DNA of 64,000 nucleotides. It comes from Streptomyces sp. Tue6028. Its GTDB lineage: Bacteria > Actinomycetota > Actinomycetes > Streptomycetales > Streptomycetaceae. The notes under the pieces were generated by a model. It was given only the letters and a program-made list of their open reading frames with translations, searched no databases and had not been told where the DNA came from. A program made the translations under genes and the position numbers. Shown here piece after piece: positions 1-8,701 of this stretch (position 1 is its first letter; each line of letters begins with the position of its first letter). The stretch spans positions 310,001 through 374,000 of the forward strand of contig NZ_MLCE01000021.1 of assembly GCF_002300165.1 (NCBI RefSeq), read 5' to 3'.

Positions 1-1
1 G

Positions 2-58
2 TCGGAATCCGCGGAGACCGCCGACGACAAGGAGAACGGTGGCCCGGACGAGGGCTGA
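2..58 (+). CDS. grpE: GrpE nucleotide exchange factor, C-terminal end only
   Basis: Only the last 18 codons lie in the window, reading SESAETADDKENGGPDEG and ending at TGA 56-58. The acidic disordered tail and the position 33 bp before dnaJ fit the end of grpE in the actinobacterial dnaK-grpE-dnaJ-hspR operon. GrpE releases ADP from DnaK. The identification rests on context, since no conserved GrpE domain is visible in this fragment. Confidence 0.75.
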   Translation, partial: SESAETADDKENGGPDEG

Positions 59-91
59 CGTTGAACGCATGAGGAAGGAGGGACGTCGAGG

Positions 92-1270
92 ATGAGCACC
101 AAGGACTTCATCGAGAAGGACTTCTACAAGGTCCTCGGCGTCCCCAAGGACGCCACCGAGGCCGAGATCAAGAAGGCGTACCGGAAGCTCGCCCGCGAGT
201 TCCACCCGGACGCCAACAAGGGCAACGCCAAGGCCGAGGAGCGCTTCAAGGAGATCTCCGAGGCCAACGACGTGCTCGGTGACCCCAAGAAGCGCAAGGA
301 GTACGACGAGGCACGCGCCCTCTTCGGCAACGGCGGCTTCCGGCCGGGTCCCGGCGCCGGTGGCGGCTCCTTCAACTTCGACCTGGGCGACCTCTTCGGA
401 GGCGGCGCCCAGGGCGGAGGCACAGGGGGCTTCGGCGGCGGCATCGGCGACGTCTTCGGGGGCCTGTTCAACCGCGGTGGCGCCACCACCGGCACCCGTA
501 CGCAGCCCCGGCGCGGCCAGGACATCGACACCGAGGTCACGCTGAGCTTCACGGAGGCCGTGGACGGCGCGACCGTACCGCTGCGCATGACCTCACAGTC
601 GCCCTGCAAGGCCTGCTCGGGCACCGGCGACAAGAACGGCACGCCGCGCGTGTGCCCGACCTGTGTCGGCACCGGCCAGGTCGCGCGGGGTTCGGGCGGC
701 GGGTTCTCGCTCACCGACCCCTGCCCGGACTGCAAGGGCCGCGGCCTGATCGCGGAGCACCCCTGCCTGGTCTGCAACGGGTCGGGGCGCGCCAAGTCCT
801 CCCGGACCATGCAGGTCCGTATCCCGGCCGGAGTCAGTGACAGCCAGCGGATCCGGCTGCGCGGCAAGGGCGCTCCCGGCGAACGGGGCGGCCCGGCGGG
901 TGACCTGTACGTCACCGTCCACGTCGACGCCCACCCGGTCTTCGGCCGCAAGGACGACAACCTCACCGTCACCGTGCCCGTCACCTTCGCGGAGGCGGCG
1001 CTCGGTGGAGAGGTCCGCGTCCCGACGCTCGGCGGACCGCCGGTCACCCTCAAGCTGCCCCCGGGCACGCCCAACGGCCGCACCATGCGCGCCCGCGGCA
1101 AGGGCGCGGTCCGCAAGGACGGCACCCGGGGCGACCTCCTGGTGACCGTCGAGGTGACGGTCCCCACCGACCTCTCGGGCAAGGCGCGTGACGCCCTGGA
1201 GGCGTATCGCGAGGCGACCGCGGATGAGGACCCGCGGGCGGAGCTGTTCCAGGCCGCGAAGGGAGCATGA
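92..1270 (+). CDS. dnaJ: Chaperone protein DnaJ
   Basis: Type I Hsp40 co-chaperone of 392 residues, a normal full length. The J domain (about residues 10-75) carries HPD at 38-40, which stimulates DnaK ATPase. A Gly/Phe-rich linker follows (about 78-150). The zinc domain has all four repeats: CKACSGTG, CPTCVGTG, CPDCKGRG and CLVCNGSG (about 172-235). The C-terminal substrate-binding domains follow. AGGAAGGAGGG just upstream is a strong ribosome binding site. The gene ends inside hspR with an ATGA overlap, so the two are translationally coupled. Transcription should come from the dnaK promoter outside the window and be repressed by HspR. Confidence 0.97.
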   Translation: MSTKDFIEKDFYKVLGVPKDATEAEIKKAYRKLAREFHPDANKGNAKAEERFKEISEANDVLGDPKKRKEYDEARALFGNGGFRPGPGAGGGSFNFDLGDLFGGGAQGGGTGGFGGGIGDVFGGLFNRGGATTGTRTQPRRGQDIDTEVTLSFTEAVDGATVPLRMTSQSPCKACSGTGDKNGTPRVCPTCVGTGQVARGSGGGFSLTDPCPDCKGRGLIAEHPCLVCNGSGRAKSSRTMQVRIPAGVSDSQRIRLRGKGAPGERGGPAGDLYVTVHVDAHPVFGRKDDNLTVTVPVTFAEAALGGEVRVPTLGGPPVTLKLPPGTPNGRTMRARGKGAVRKDGTRGDLLVTVEVTVPTDLSGKARDALEAYREATADEDPRAELFQAAKGA

Positions 1271-1722
1271 AAGAGATGGACGGTCGTCGACGCAACCCGT
1301 ACGAAATGACCGAGGAGACCCCGGTCTACGTCATCTCGGTGGCGGCCCAGCTCTCCGGACTGCACCCGCAGACACTTCGCCAGTACGACCGCCTGGGCCT
1401 GGTCTCGCCCGACCGCACCGCGGGGCGGGGCCGGCGCTACTCGGCCCGCGACATCGAACTGCTGCGCACCGTCCAGCAGTTGTCGCAGGACGAGGGCATC
1501 AACCTGGCCGGCATCAAGCGCATCATCGAGCTGGAGAACCAGGTCGCCGCGCTCCAGTCCCGCGTCGCCGAGCTCCAGTCGGCCCTGGACGGCGCGGCCG
1601 CGGCGATGCAGCAGCGGGAAGCGGCCGTCCACGCCTCCTACCGCCGTGACCTGGTCCCCTATCAGGAGGTCCAGCAGACGAGCGCACTGGTGGTGTGGCG
1701 CCCGAAGCGCCAGCCCGAGTAG
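1267..1722 (+). CDS. hspR: Heat-shock repressor HspR (MerR family)
   Basis: A 151-residue MerR-type regulator that in Streptomyces represses dnaK and clpB operons by binding HAIR operators with DnaK as co-repressor. The winged HTH covers about residues 18-85, with PVYVISVAAQLSGLHPQTLR and GRGRRYSARDIELL. A coiled coil rich in Glu/Gln/Leu follows (about 90-125). It overlaps dnaJ by 4 bp and is the last gene of the operon, before a strong terminator. The presence of a HAIR site in front of clpB in this same window supports the assignment. Confidence 0.96.
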   Translation: MKEMDGRRRNPYEMTEETPVYVISVAAQLSGLHPQTLRQYDRLGLVSPDRTAGRGRRYSARDIELLRTVQQLSQDEGINLAGIKRIIELENQVAALQSRVAELQSALDGAAAAMQQREAAVHASYRRDLVPYQEVQQTSALVVWRPKRQPE

Positions 1723-1733
1723 GACAAGCACCA

Positions 1734-1770
1734 CGAAGGGGCCCGGAGGTCGAACCTCCGGGCCCCTTCG
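1734..1770 (+). terminator. Terminator of the dnaK-grpE-dnaJ-hspR operon
   Basis: A perfect 17-bp inverted repeat (1734-1750 and 1754-1770) with a CGA loop starts 11 bp after the hspR stop. There is no U-tract, as is common in Streptomyces. Confidence 0.9.
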
Positions 1771-2281
1771 CGTCGTTCCCGCCGGGGCACGGCGACGGGG
1801 TGGTGCCCGGCCGCCCGGTCGTCCGTCTTCTTCGGTGTGCCCGCGAATGCCGTGTTCACAGAGAACTGCCGCTTGTGGGCCGGATAGGGCAATTCATCGC
1901 GGCGGCGGCGTTTGCGTCCGCAGAAGTGAACGGACCGCCCGATGTGGCGGGTGCGGGGGCGAAGGGGTCGCGGACGCCGTCTCCCCGGCCGGTTCCATGT
2001 GCTCCTCCGGGCCGTTCCGGGCCGTCGAGGGCGGGTGGATTTCCGGCCGATCAGCGCCCCTGACCACGGCAGTTGGCCGTGCGGACGTGGACGACAGAAG
2101 GTGAAGCCGAGGGGATTGGTGGAAGAGAGGGCGTACCCTCTTCCCATCGTGTTCACTTGGGGAACACAGAACGCCGTTGCCATCTCGTTAAGTGGTTACT
2201 CCTTGACGCTGAGGTGATCGCCGCGTTGGCTTTCAGCCACCTGGGTCGCAATGCTGCAACCTCGCCCGGAAGGCACCTGAT
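1771..2281. other. Non-coding region upstream of the sugar-binding lipoprotein
   Basis: No convincing gene is seen. Two short inverted repeats may be operators: AGAGGG-CGTA-CCCTCT (2126-2141) and GTGTTC-N7-GAACAC (2149-2167). TTGACG at 2203-2208 could be a -35 element for the lipoprotein gene, but no good -10 is evident. GGAAGG at 2269-2274 is its likely ribosome binding site. Confidence 0.5.
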
Positions 2282-3418
2282 GTGAACACTCGTACCACCC
2301 GTCTGCGTCGTACCGTCATATCCCTGGCCTCGTCCGCCATGGCCGTCTCACTCGCCGGCTGCGGCGTCGTGGACGGAATCGGCGGCGACGGAACCAAGGC
2401 CAGCCCCTCGAAGGGCGACGACATCACGGTGGGCCTGCTCCTCCCCGAGAAGGAGAACAGCCGTTACGAGAGGTTCGACTACCCGATCATCAAGGAGACG
2501 GTGGAGAAGCTCACCAGCCACAAGGGCACGGTGACCTACGCCAACGCCCAGCAGGACGCGGCCAAGCAGAACGACCAGCTCCAGCAGATGGTCGACGACA
2601 AGGTCGACGTGATCCTCGTGGACGCGGTGGACTCCAAGGCCATAGCCGCCGGTGTGAAGAAGGCCAAGGACGCGGGCATCCCCGTCATCGCCTACGACCG
2701 GCTCGCGCAGGGCCCCATCGACGCGTACATCTCCTTCGACAACGAACTCGTCGGCGAGGTCCAGGGCAAGGCACTGCTCCAGGCGGTCCAGGACGAGAGC
2801 GGCAGCGCCACCTCGAAGAAGATCATCATGATGAACGGGTCGCCCACCGACCCGAACGCCGCGCAGTTCAAGGCAGGTGCCCTGTCCGAGCTCAAGGACA
2901 AGGTTGTCATCGCCAAGACGTACGACACCACGGACTGGAACCCGGTCAACGCCAAGGCCAACATGGAGAAGGCCATCACGGCCGTCGGCCTCGACAACAT
3001 CGCGGGCGTCTACTCGGCCAACGACGGCCTCGCGGGCGCCGTCATCGACGTCCTGAAGACCGCCGGCGTCAGCAAGGTCCCGCCGGTCACCGGCCAGGAC
3101 GCCGAGCTCAACGCGGTGCAGCGCATCGTCAAGGGCGACCAGTACATGAGCGTCTACAAGTCGTACCCGCAGGAGGCCAGCGCCGCCGCCGAGATGGCCG
3201 TGGCGAAGGTCCAGGGCCGGTCGATCGAGTTCGACGCGCTCACCCGCGACAAGGTCGACAGCCCCACGAACAAGGGCATCCCGGCCCAGCTCGTGCCCGT
3301 CGTCGACCTCACCAGGGCGAACATCGACGACACGGTGATCCAGGACGGCATCTACACCGTCAAGCAGATCTGCACGGCCGCGTACAAGGCGGCGTGCAAC
3401 TCCGCCGGCCTCAAGTAG
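2282..3418 (+). CDS. Sugar ABC transporter substrate-binding lipoprotein (XylF/ChvE-like)
   Basis: A 378-residue periplasmic-binding-type protein anchored as a lipoprotein. The N-terminus has RLRR, a hydrophobic stretch and the lipobox LAGC with the lipidated Cys at 27. The mature part follows the D-xylose-binding pattern, for example VGLLLPEKENSRYERFDYP, VILVDAVDSKAIAAGVKKA and GIPVIAYDRL. It starts at GTG. Such proteins deliver a pentose or hexose to an ATPase-permease pair. Here no ATPase or permease gene is adjacent, so it either serves transporter parts encoded elsewhere or is a remnant. The sugar cannot be fixed from sequence alone. Confidence 0.88.
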   Translation: MNTRTTRLRRTVISLASSAMAVSLAGCGVVDGIGGDGTKASPSKGDDITVGLLLPEKENSRYERFDYPIIKETVEKLTSHKGTVTYANAQQDAAKQNDQLQQMVDDKVDVILVDAVDSKAIAAGVKKAKDAGIPVIAYDRLAQGPIDAYISFDNELVGEVQGKALLQAVQDESGSATSKKIIMMNGSPTDPNAAQFKAGALSELKDKVVIAKTYDTTDWNPVNAKANMEKAITAVGLDNIAGVYSANDGLAGAVIDVLKTAGVSKVPPVTGQDAELNAVQRIVKGDQYMSVYKSYPQEASAAAEMAVAKVQGRSIEFDALTRDKVDSPTNKGIPAQLVPVVDLTRANIDDTVIQDGIYTVKQICTAAYKAACNSAGLK

Positions 3419-3536
3419 GGCGACGGCTGAACCGATCCGGGCCCGTGGGTGTCTCACAGGGGGACCGCACGCCGTGGTGCCGTCGTGGACCCGGCGCCGT
3501 GCGGTCGTCCCGCCGTCGTCCCGCTGGAGGCACCCC

Positions 3537-4034
3537 GTGGCCATGATCGGCCTGTTCTGGATCACCGAGGAGAGCGTGTACCTGGGCGCCGAGCCCGAGG
3601 GGCACGCACGCGGTGTGCGGCTCACGGCCGAGGGGATCCAGGCCGTGGGCACGGACCAGCAGGCCTTCTGGCCGTGGCCGCAGGTGCGCGGTGTCGCCGT
3701 GCACTACGCCCCGGTGCGGTCCAGCACGCGCTGGCTGGTGAACAGCGTGGCCGACACGGTCATCGACCTGGCGACGGGCGGAGTCGACACCCCGCCCGCC
3801 TTCGAGGTCCACGTCCGCACCGACACGGAGACGGCCGAGCTGACCGTGTACGGCGCGGCCGTCGGCGGCTACGTCCAGTCCGAGTACGAGCTCTCCGTCG
3901 ACCTGCTGGAGCGGCTCGTGGACGGCACGGCGGACGTGGACCGACTGCTGGAGTGGGGACGCACGGACGGCGCCGGAGCGACACCCTGGCGCCCCGCCCG
4001 CGAGGCCCTGCTCAGGAGCTGGGCCTCCGGGTGA
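3537..4034 (+). CDS. Hypothetical protein
   Basis: Encodes about 165 residues. I do not recognise a named family. The protein is soluble and acidic with no signal peptide or membrane segment. It begins near MIGLFWITEESVYLGA and reads as a compact mixed alpha/beta domain with several Trp and Tyr. GTG 3537 is preferred because GGAGG (3526-3530) lies 6 bp upstream. ATG 3543 or an upstream start at 3474 are possible. It ends 22 bp beyond the stop of the convergent AraC gene, so the two 3' ends overlap. Confidence 0.6.
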   Translation: MAMIGLFWITEESVYLGAEPEGHARGVRLTAEGIQAVGTDQQAFWPWPQVRGVAVHYAPVRSSTRWLVNSVADTVIDLATGGVDTPPAFEVHVRTDTETAELTVYGAAVGGYVQSEYELSVDLLERLVDGTADVDRLLEWGRTDGAGATPWRPAREALLRSWASG

Positions 4035-4791
4035 CCGCGGCCCGCCGGGCGTCCCGGCCGTGGGCCCCTGGCGTGCAGCCGAAGGCCCGGCGGAAGACCT
4101 CGATGAAGGCGCTCGCCGAGGACCAGCCGCAGCGGTGCGCCACGGTGGTGACCGGGACGCCGTCGGCCAGCAGCCGCAGGGCGTGATACAGCCGCGACTG
4201 GGTGCGCCACTGCGGGAAGGTCATGCCCAGCTCCGAGCGGAAGAGGCGGCTGAGCGTGCGTTCGCCGGCCCCGGTCGCGGCACCGAGTTCGGCCAGGGTG
4301 CGCGGGTCCGCGGGGTTGTCGTGGACGAGAGCGCAGACCGCCACGAGACGGGGGTCGGCCGGAGCGGGCAGCCGCAGCGGCTCCTGGGGGGAGGCCCTCA
4401 ACCGGTCGCGCAGGACGGCGAGAAGACGGCCCCGCTCGGCACTCGTGTCGCCGGGCGTCCGGGTGTACGCGCGGATCAGCTCGCGCAGCAGCGGGCTCAC
4501 CGCCAGCACCGTCGGGGTGTCCAGGCCCAGCGGGTTGTCGTCGGCCGGCAGGCCCACCAGATGCAGTTCCAGGTGGCCGTGGGCGCGGTGGGCGTGCACG
4601 GTCCCGGCGGGCACCCAGATGGCTCGGGTGCCGGGCGCGAACCAGGTGCCGGCGTCCGTGGTGACCGCGAGGACACCGGAGCCCGCGTAGACGATCTGGT
4701 GTTCGTCGTGCCGGTGCGCGTCGATGCGCTCCCCGGCGGCGAGGACCTGCGCCCGGGTCGGGGCGACCGGCGTGTGGCGGATGTTCGGCAC
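4012..4791 (-). CDS. AraC-family transcriptional regulator with cupin sensor domain
   Basis: A protein of about 259 residues. The N-terminal cupin has HRHDEHQIVYAGSGVL and WVPAGTVHAH, a typical small-molecule or metal pocket. The C-terminal double HTH has LAELGAATGAGERTLSRLFRSELGMTFPQWR and VTTVAHRCGWSSASAFIEVFRRAFG. Start is GTG 4791, as no ATG is suitable; the Shine-Dalgarno match is weak. It is divergent from the MFS gene with about 54 bp between the starts, so it most likely controls that transporter. The 3' end overlaps the convergent hypothetical gene by 23 bp. Confidence 0.85.
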   Translation of the reverse strand: MPNIRHTPVAPTRAQVLAAGERIDAHRHDEHQIVYAGSGVLAVTTDAGTWFAPGTRAIWVPAGTVHAHRAHGHLELHLVGLPADDNPLGLDTPTVLAVSPLLRELIRAYTRTPGDTSAERGRLLAVLRDRLRASPQEPLRLPAPADPRLVAVCALVHDNPADPRTLAELGAATGAGERTLSRLFRSELGMTFPQWRTQSRLYHALRLLADGVPVTTVAHRCGWSSASAFIEVFRRAFGCTPGAHGRDARRAAVTRRPSS

Positions 4792-4845
4792 AGGACGGCA
4801 GGTTATCGAAAGCGCGACAGCCGGGTCCTCGCCCAGGGTCGAGGG

Positions 4846-6342
4846 GTGACGAACCGACAGACCTCCCGCGGGCCGCGGTCCGTGCCCGGCGCCCGAGGGC
4901 CCGTGGCCCTGATGTCCCTCGGCCACGCCTGCGTGGACGTCTACCAGGGGGCGGTGGCCGCACTGGTGCCGTACTTCGTCGCGGAGCGCGCCTACACCTA
5001 CGCCACCGCGTCCGGCATCGTCCTCGCCGCCTCGCTGCTGTCGTCGGTCGTGCAGCCGCTGTTCGGGGCGCTCGCCGACCGCTGGGCGATGCCGTGGCTG
5101 CTGTCGCTGAGCGCGCTGCTCGGCGGTGCGGGCGTCGCGCTGAGCGGGGTCGGCGGCTCCTACGCGCTCACCCTGGCCGCGGTCGCCGTGTCCGGGATCG
5201 GCGTGGCCGCGTACCACCCGGAGGCCGCGCGGGTGGCGCGCCGGGTGAGCCGCGGCAGCCACACCGCGATGAGCTGGTTCTCCCTGGGCGGCAATCTGGG
5301 CTTCGCCGCCGCCCCGCTCGCCGTCTCCGCGGTGGTCGCCGCGGGCGGCGGTCTGCGGGCCACTCCGCTGCTCGTGGCGCCCTCGCTCGCGGGCGCGGTG
5401 CTGTGCGCGGCGGCCGTGCGCGCGGCCCGGCCCGCCCCGACGGCGGACGCCGTCGGCGAGGTCTGCGGAGCGGTCCCCGGCGTGGTCTCCGGTGCGGCCC
5501 CCGACCCGGCCTCCGGTGCGGCCCCCGACCCGGTCTCCGGTGCGGCCCCCGGCGAGGTCTCCGGTGCGGCCCCCCACCCGGTCTCCGGTGCGGTCCCCGA
5601 CCCGGCCTCCGGTGCGGTCTCCGGAGCGCTCCCCGACCTGGCCTCCGGTGCGGTCTCCGGTGCGGTCCCCGGCGTGGTCTCCGGTGCGGCCCCCGACCCG
5701 GCCTCCGGTGCGGTCCCCGGAGCGCTCCCCGACCTGGCCTCCGGTGCGGTCTCCGGTGCGGTCCCCGACACCGTCTCCGGCAGCAACGACTGGCCGTCCT
5801 TCCTGCGCCTCTCCGGGGCCGTGGTCTGCCGGTCGGTCGTCTTCGTCGGGCTCGGCACATTCATCTCGCTCTACGCGTCCCGGCGCGCCCCGGGCGGTGA
5901 AGTCGCGGGCACGACGGCCCTGTTCGTGCTCTACCTCGGCGGCGCGGCGGGCACGCTGGCCGGGGGACGGCTCGCCACCCGGTACGGCCGTGTGCGGGTC
6001 GTGCGGTGGTCGTACGCGCTGACGGGCCTCGCCGTCGCGGGGGTCGTCCTCGTCCCGGGGCCGCTGCTCCACCTCTTCGTCGCCCTCGCGTCGGCCGGCC
6101 TGTACGTGCCGTTCTCCCTGCACATCACCCTGGGCCAGGACTACCTGCCGACACGCATGGGCACCGCGGGTGGGGTCACCCTGGGCCTGACCGTCAGCGT
6201 CGGCGGCCTCGCGAGCCCCCTCATCGGTCGTCTGGCCGACGCCACGTCCCTGCGCACCGCCCTGCTCCCGCTGATCGTCCTGCCCGCCGTCGGCTGCCTC
6301 TTCCTGCGCCGCCTGCGGGAGCCGGCGGCGGCCGGCCCGTGA
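4846..6342 (+). CDS. MFS efflux transporter, fosmidomycin-resistance (Fsr)-like
   Basis: About 498 residues with twelve predicted membrane segments in two halves. MSLGHACVDVYQGAVAALVP, the QPLFGALADRW loop and VAAYHPEAARVARRVS with GGNLGFAAAPL are characteristic of the fosmidomycin resistance subfamily. GTG 4846 follows GGTCGAGGG. The odd feature is the central cytoplasmic loop between the halves: about 100 residues of repeats such as VSGAAPDP and ASGAVSGALPDL (nucleotides about 5467-5780), absent from ordinary family members. The divergent AraC gene is the likely regulator. Substrate is unproven; MFS efflux is well supported. Confidence 0.85.
   Translation: MTNRQTSRGPRSVPGARGPVALMSLGHACVDVYQGAVAALVPYFVAERAYTYATASGIVLAASLLSSVVQPLFGALADRWAMPWLLSLSALLGGAGVALSGVGGSYALTLAAVAVSGIGVAAYHPEAARVARRVSRGSHTAMSWFSLGGNLGFAAAPLAVSAVVAAGGGLRATPLLVAPSLAGAVLCAAAVRAARPAPTADAVGEVCGAVPGVVSGAAPDPASGAAPDPVSGAAPGEVSGAAPHPVSGAVPDPASGAVSGALPDLASGAVSGAVPGVVSGAAPDPASGAVPGALPDLASGAVSGAVPDTVSGSNDWPSFLRLSGAVVCRSVVFVGLGTFISLYASRRAPGGEVAGTTALFVLYLGGAAGTLAGGRLATRYGRVRVVRWSYALTGLAVAGVVLVPGPLLHLFVALASAGLYVPFSLHITLGQDYLPTRMGTAGGVTLGLTVSVGGLASPLIGRLADATSLRTALLPLIVLPAVGCLFLRRLREPAAAGP
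5467..5780 (+). repeat. In-frame tandem repeat in the MFS central loop
   Basis: Degenerate 24-bp and 36-bp units coding for (V/A)SGA(A/V)PDP and ASGAVSGA(L/V)PDL/GV, about a dozen copies. The array leaves long open frames on both strands. Confidence 0.85.
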
Positions 6343-6702
6343 CGACCGGCACTGCCCGCGGACCGTCGTGTTCAAGCCACCCGTGCGCGCCGCGCCGGGT
6401 GCGTCGGTGAACCCCGTGATCCGCGCGCGCAGCGGGAACTCCCGTGCAGAGAGCGCGGATTCAGCCATGTGCGGACCGCCGACGAAGTCCCCGTGGGTCC
6501 GCGTGCGGCCGCGGACTCCACCACCGACAGCTTGTTGCAGGGGCCGGTGGCTGAGGTGGGGACGTTCCGTCATCAAGGCGGGCGAAAAGGCGTGTGCGGA
6601 CGGTACAGCCGTGTTGCGATGCCGGTCCGCTCCGCGCATAGTTGCGCTGCGGAAGGCGCGAAGGCGGCCTGCCGCAGAAGGGGCTGGAGCCAGGGGTGGG
6701 AG
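6343..6702. other. Intergenic region upstream of the first LuxR-type regulator
   Basis: 360 bp without a supported gene. Several frames stay open but none has a plausible start, domain or ribosome binding site. No clear promoter or palindrome was found. Confidence 0.4.
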
Positions 6703-7746
6703 ATGGCCGGGCACGGGACGGACATGCATCCGCACGGCGCTGACCGACTGTGCGAGGCCGGCGACCGGGTGTACTCCCGGGCTGTGCGGCGCGGGCGTGT
6801 GCCCCGTGAGGACGCGGAGGCGGTGCCCTGCCTCCTGGAGCTTGCGCTGCTGCACCCCGACCCCGACGACATGGGCTGGCTGGTGCCGACCTCGCCGCAG
6901 GAGGTCATGACCCGGCTGCTGCGCGGGGTCTACGAGGAGGTCAACGCCAGCCAGGCGCGCGTCGGCGACGCGGTGTCCGCCTTCGAGTGGTACGCGGGGC
7001 TCGGCGGACGGGTCCAGGCGCCGGCCGAGGGTGTGGCGATCCGCGTCCTGGACGGGCTGCCGCGCATCCGGGCCGCCATGGACAAGGCGACCGAGGAGTG
7101 CACGAGCGAGGTTCTCACGGTGCAGCCGGGCGGCATCCGGCGTGAGGACGAGTTGTCGGAAGGCCTGCACCGGGCGCTGGAGATGCGCCGCCGGGGCGTG
7201 CGGATGCGCGACCTGTACACGCATGTCGCCCGGCACGGCCAGGGCCTGCTCAACTACATGGAGCTGATGGGCGATTCGGCGGAGGCCCGCACGCTCGACG
7301 AGGTCGTCGAGCGGCTGATCCTCTTCGATCGCAGGGTCGCCTTCATCCCGGCGAACCCGGATCGCACGATCGCGCTGGAGCTGCGTCACCCGGCGCTGGT
7401 GGACTACCTGGTGACCGTGTTCGAGCGGTTGTGGCGGCTGGCGATCCCGCTGGCCTCGCCGCTGCCCTCGACGGGGATCGAGGGCATCACCCACCGGGAA
7501 CGCTCGATCGCGGCTCTGCTGGCGGAGGGCCACCAGGACGCGGTGGTCGCCGAGCGGCTGGGCATCAGCGTGCGGACCTGCCGGGCGCACATCGCCCGGC
7601 TCTCGGAGACCCTGGGCGCGGCCAGCCGCACCCAGCTCGGCGTCCGCATCGCCCAGGCGGGCCTGGACGGCCCGCCGCGCTCTCCGGAGCTCCAGACGGT
7701 CACTGCCCCTGGACTTTCTGCTCCAGAATCCCCGACCGCCCGATGA
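6703..7746 (+). CDS. LuxR-family (GerE HTH) regulator, paralogue 1
   Basis: About 347 residues. N-terminal LCEAGDRVYSRAVRRGR and PCLLELALLHPDPDD are shared with the two neighbouring regulators. A large sensor part includes SEVLTVQPGG and VAFIPANPDRTIALELRHPAL. The C-terminal LuxR HTH (about 258-318) has RERSIAALLAEG, AERLGISVRTCRAHI. ATG 6703 has GGGTGGGAG just upstream. The last roughly 25 residues, after RIAQAGLDG, have no counterpart in the paralogues and read through DNA antisense to the neighbouring gene, which it overlaps by 47 bp. The ligand is unknown. Confidence 0.85.
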   Translation: MAGHGTDMHPHGADRLCEAGDRVYSRAVRRGRVPREDAEAVPCLLELALLHPDPDDMGWLVPTSPQEVMTRLLRGVYEEVNASQARVGDAVSAFEWYAGLGGRVQAPAEGVAIRVLDGLPRIRAAMDKATEECTSEVLTVQPGGIRREDELSEGLHRALEMRRRGVRMRDLYTHVARHGQGLLNYMELMGDSAEARTLDEVVERLILFDRRVAFIPANPDRTIALELRHPALVDYLVTVFERLWRLAIPLASPLPSTGIEGITHRERSIAALLAEGHQDAVVAERLGISVRTCRAHIARLSETLGAASRTQLGVRIAQAGLDGPPRSPELQTVTAPGLSAPESPTAR

Positions 7747-8701
7747 GGTAGCCGAGTTGGGCCCGGCTCTCGCTGCCGAGGAAGGCCGCGAGCTTGGCGA
7801 TGTGGACGCGGGCGGTGCGGACGTTCATACCGAGGCGGTCGGCGACGACGGCGTCGGTGTGCCCTTCGACGAGCAGGCTCGCGATGGCGCGTTGGCGGGG
7901 TGTGACGCCGTCCACGGAAGGCCGTTGGGTCGCCCGTGGATGCATGGGGACAGCCAGGTGCCAGAAGCGGTCGAAGGTGGTGACGAAGTGCTCGACGAGG
8001 GCTGGGTGCCGGACTTCCAGGCCGAGCGTGTTGTCCTTGCTGGCCGGGATGAAGGCCACGGTCCGGTCGATGACGATCAGCAGATGGATGACCTCGTCGA
8101 GAGTGCGGGCCTCCACGTCCCCCGTCAGCCATTCGTACCGGGCAAGGACGGTGGGCGCGTGCCGCAGTGTGTGCTGGTAGAGCGTGCGGATGCGGCCGCC
8201 GCGGTCCAGGAGCGCCTGGTCGCGCCGTATCGCCCGGTCGTGGATCTGCGGGGGTGGGCCGACGTGCGAGACATACGGCTGCACGGTGAGGAGCTCGGTG
8301 GCGTCGGACATGGCCTGCGTGATGGCCAGGTTGATCTGCTCCTTGCCGCTGAGAAGGCTGATCGGCGGCGCCTCGGGCGCCGTGCGGACCCCCTCGATCC
8401 GCATGAGCTGCTCGAACACCTCGGCCAGCCGCTCCTCGCGCCGCCGTTCGTCCGCGATGCGATCCCCCACCAGGCGTAGCTGACGGTGCAGGGCGACGGC
8501 GGGGGAGATCGGTTCCATCCAGAAGGGGTCCCCGACGTGCGGGTGCAGGAGGCCGAGGTCGACGAGGCACGGCACGGCTCGGGCGTCCTCGCCGGACACG
8601 CGTCCTTCGCGCAAGGCCCGCGTGTACACGGCCGTGCCTGCCTCGCACAGGTCCTCCAAGCCGTGCGGCCGGTGCCCCGTCGTCGATTCCTCCGTCGGCA
8701 T
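7700..8701 (-). CDS. LuxR-family (GerE HTH) regulator, paralogue 2
   Basis: 333 residues with the same architecture as its neighbours: N-terminal LCEAGTAVYTRALREGR and PCLVDLGLLHP, a central part with TELLTVQPYV and TVAFIPASKDNTLGLEVRHPAL, and a C-terminal HTH with RQRAIASLLVEGHTDAVVADRLGMNVRTARVHI. ATG 8701 abuts the stop of paralogue 3 (TGA 8704-8702) with no gap, so the two form an operon. It is convergent with paralogue 1, overlapping by 47 bp. Function is inferred to be transcriptional control by an unidentified signal. Confidence 0.87.
   Translation of the reverse strand: MPTEESTTGHRPHGLEDLCEAGTAVYTRALREGRVSGEDARAVPCLVDLGLLHPHVGDPFWMEPISPAVALHRQLRLVGDRIADERRREERLAEVFEQLMRIEGVRTAPEAPPISLLSGKEQINLAITQAMSDATELLTVQPYVSHVGPPPQIHDRAIRRDQALLDRGGRIRTLYQHTLRHAPTVLARYEWLTGDVEARTLDEVIHLLIVIDRTVAFIPASKDNTLGLEVRHPALVEHFVTTFDRFWHLAVPMHPRATQRPSVDGVTPRQRAIASLLVEGHTDAVVADRLGMNVRTARVHIAKLAAFLGSESRAQLGYLIGRSGILEQKVQGQ

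Noticed and set aside
1741-1770. tRNA-like GGTCGAACCTCC string
   Set aside because: It resembles a T-arm but is the loop and arm of the perfect hspR terminator; no cloverleaf fits.
4012-7590. A 1192-codon open frame on the minus strand
   Set aside because: Only its last 260 codons form a real protein (the AraC regulator). The rest is antisense to the MFS repeat array and the LuxR gene, kept open by high GC and the tandem repeat.
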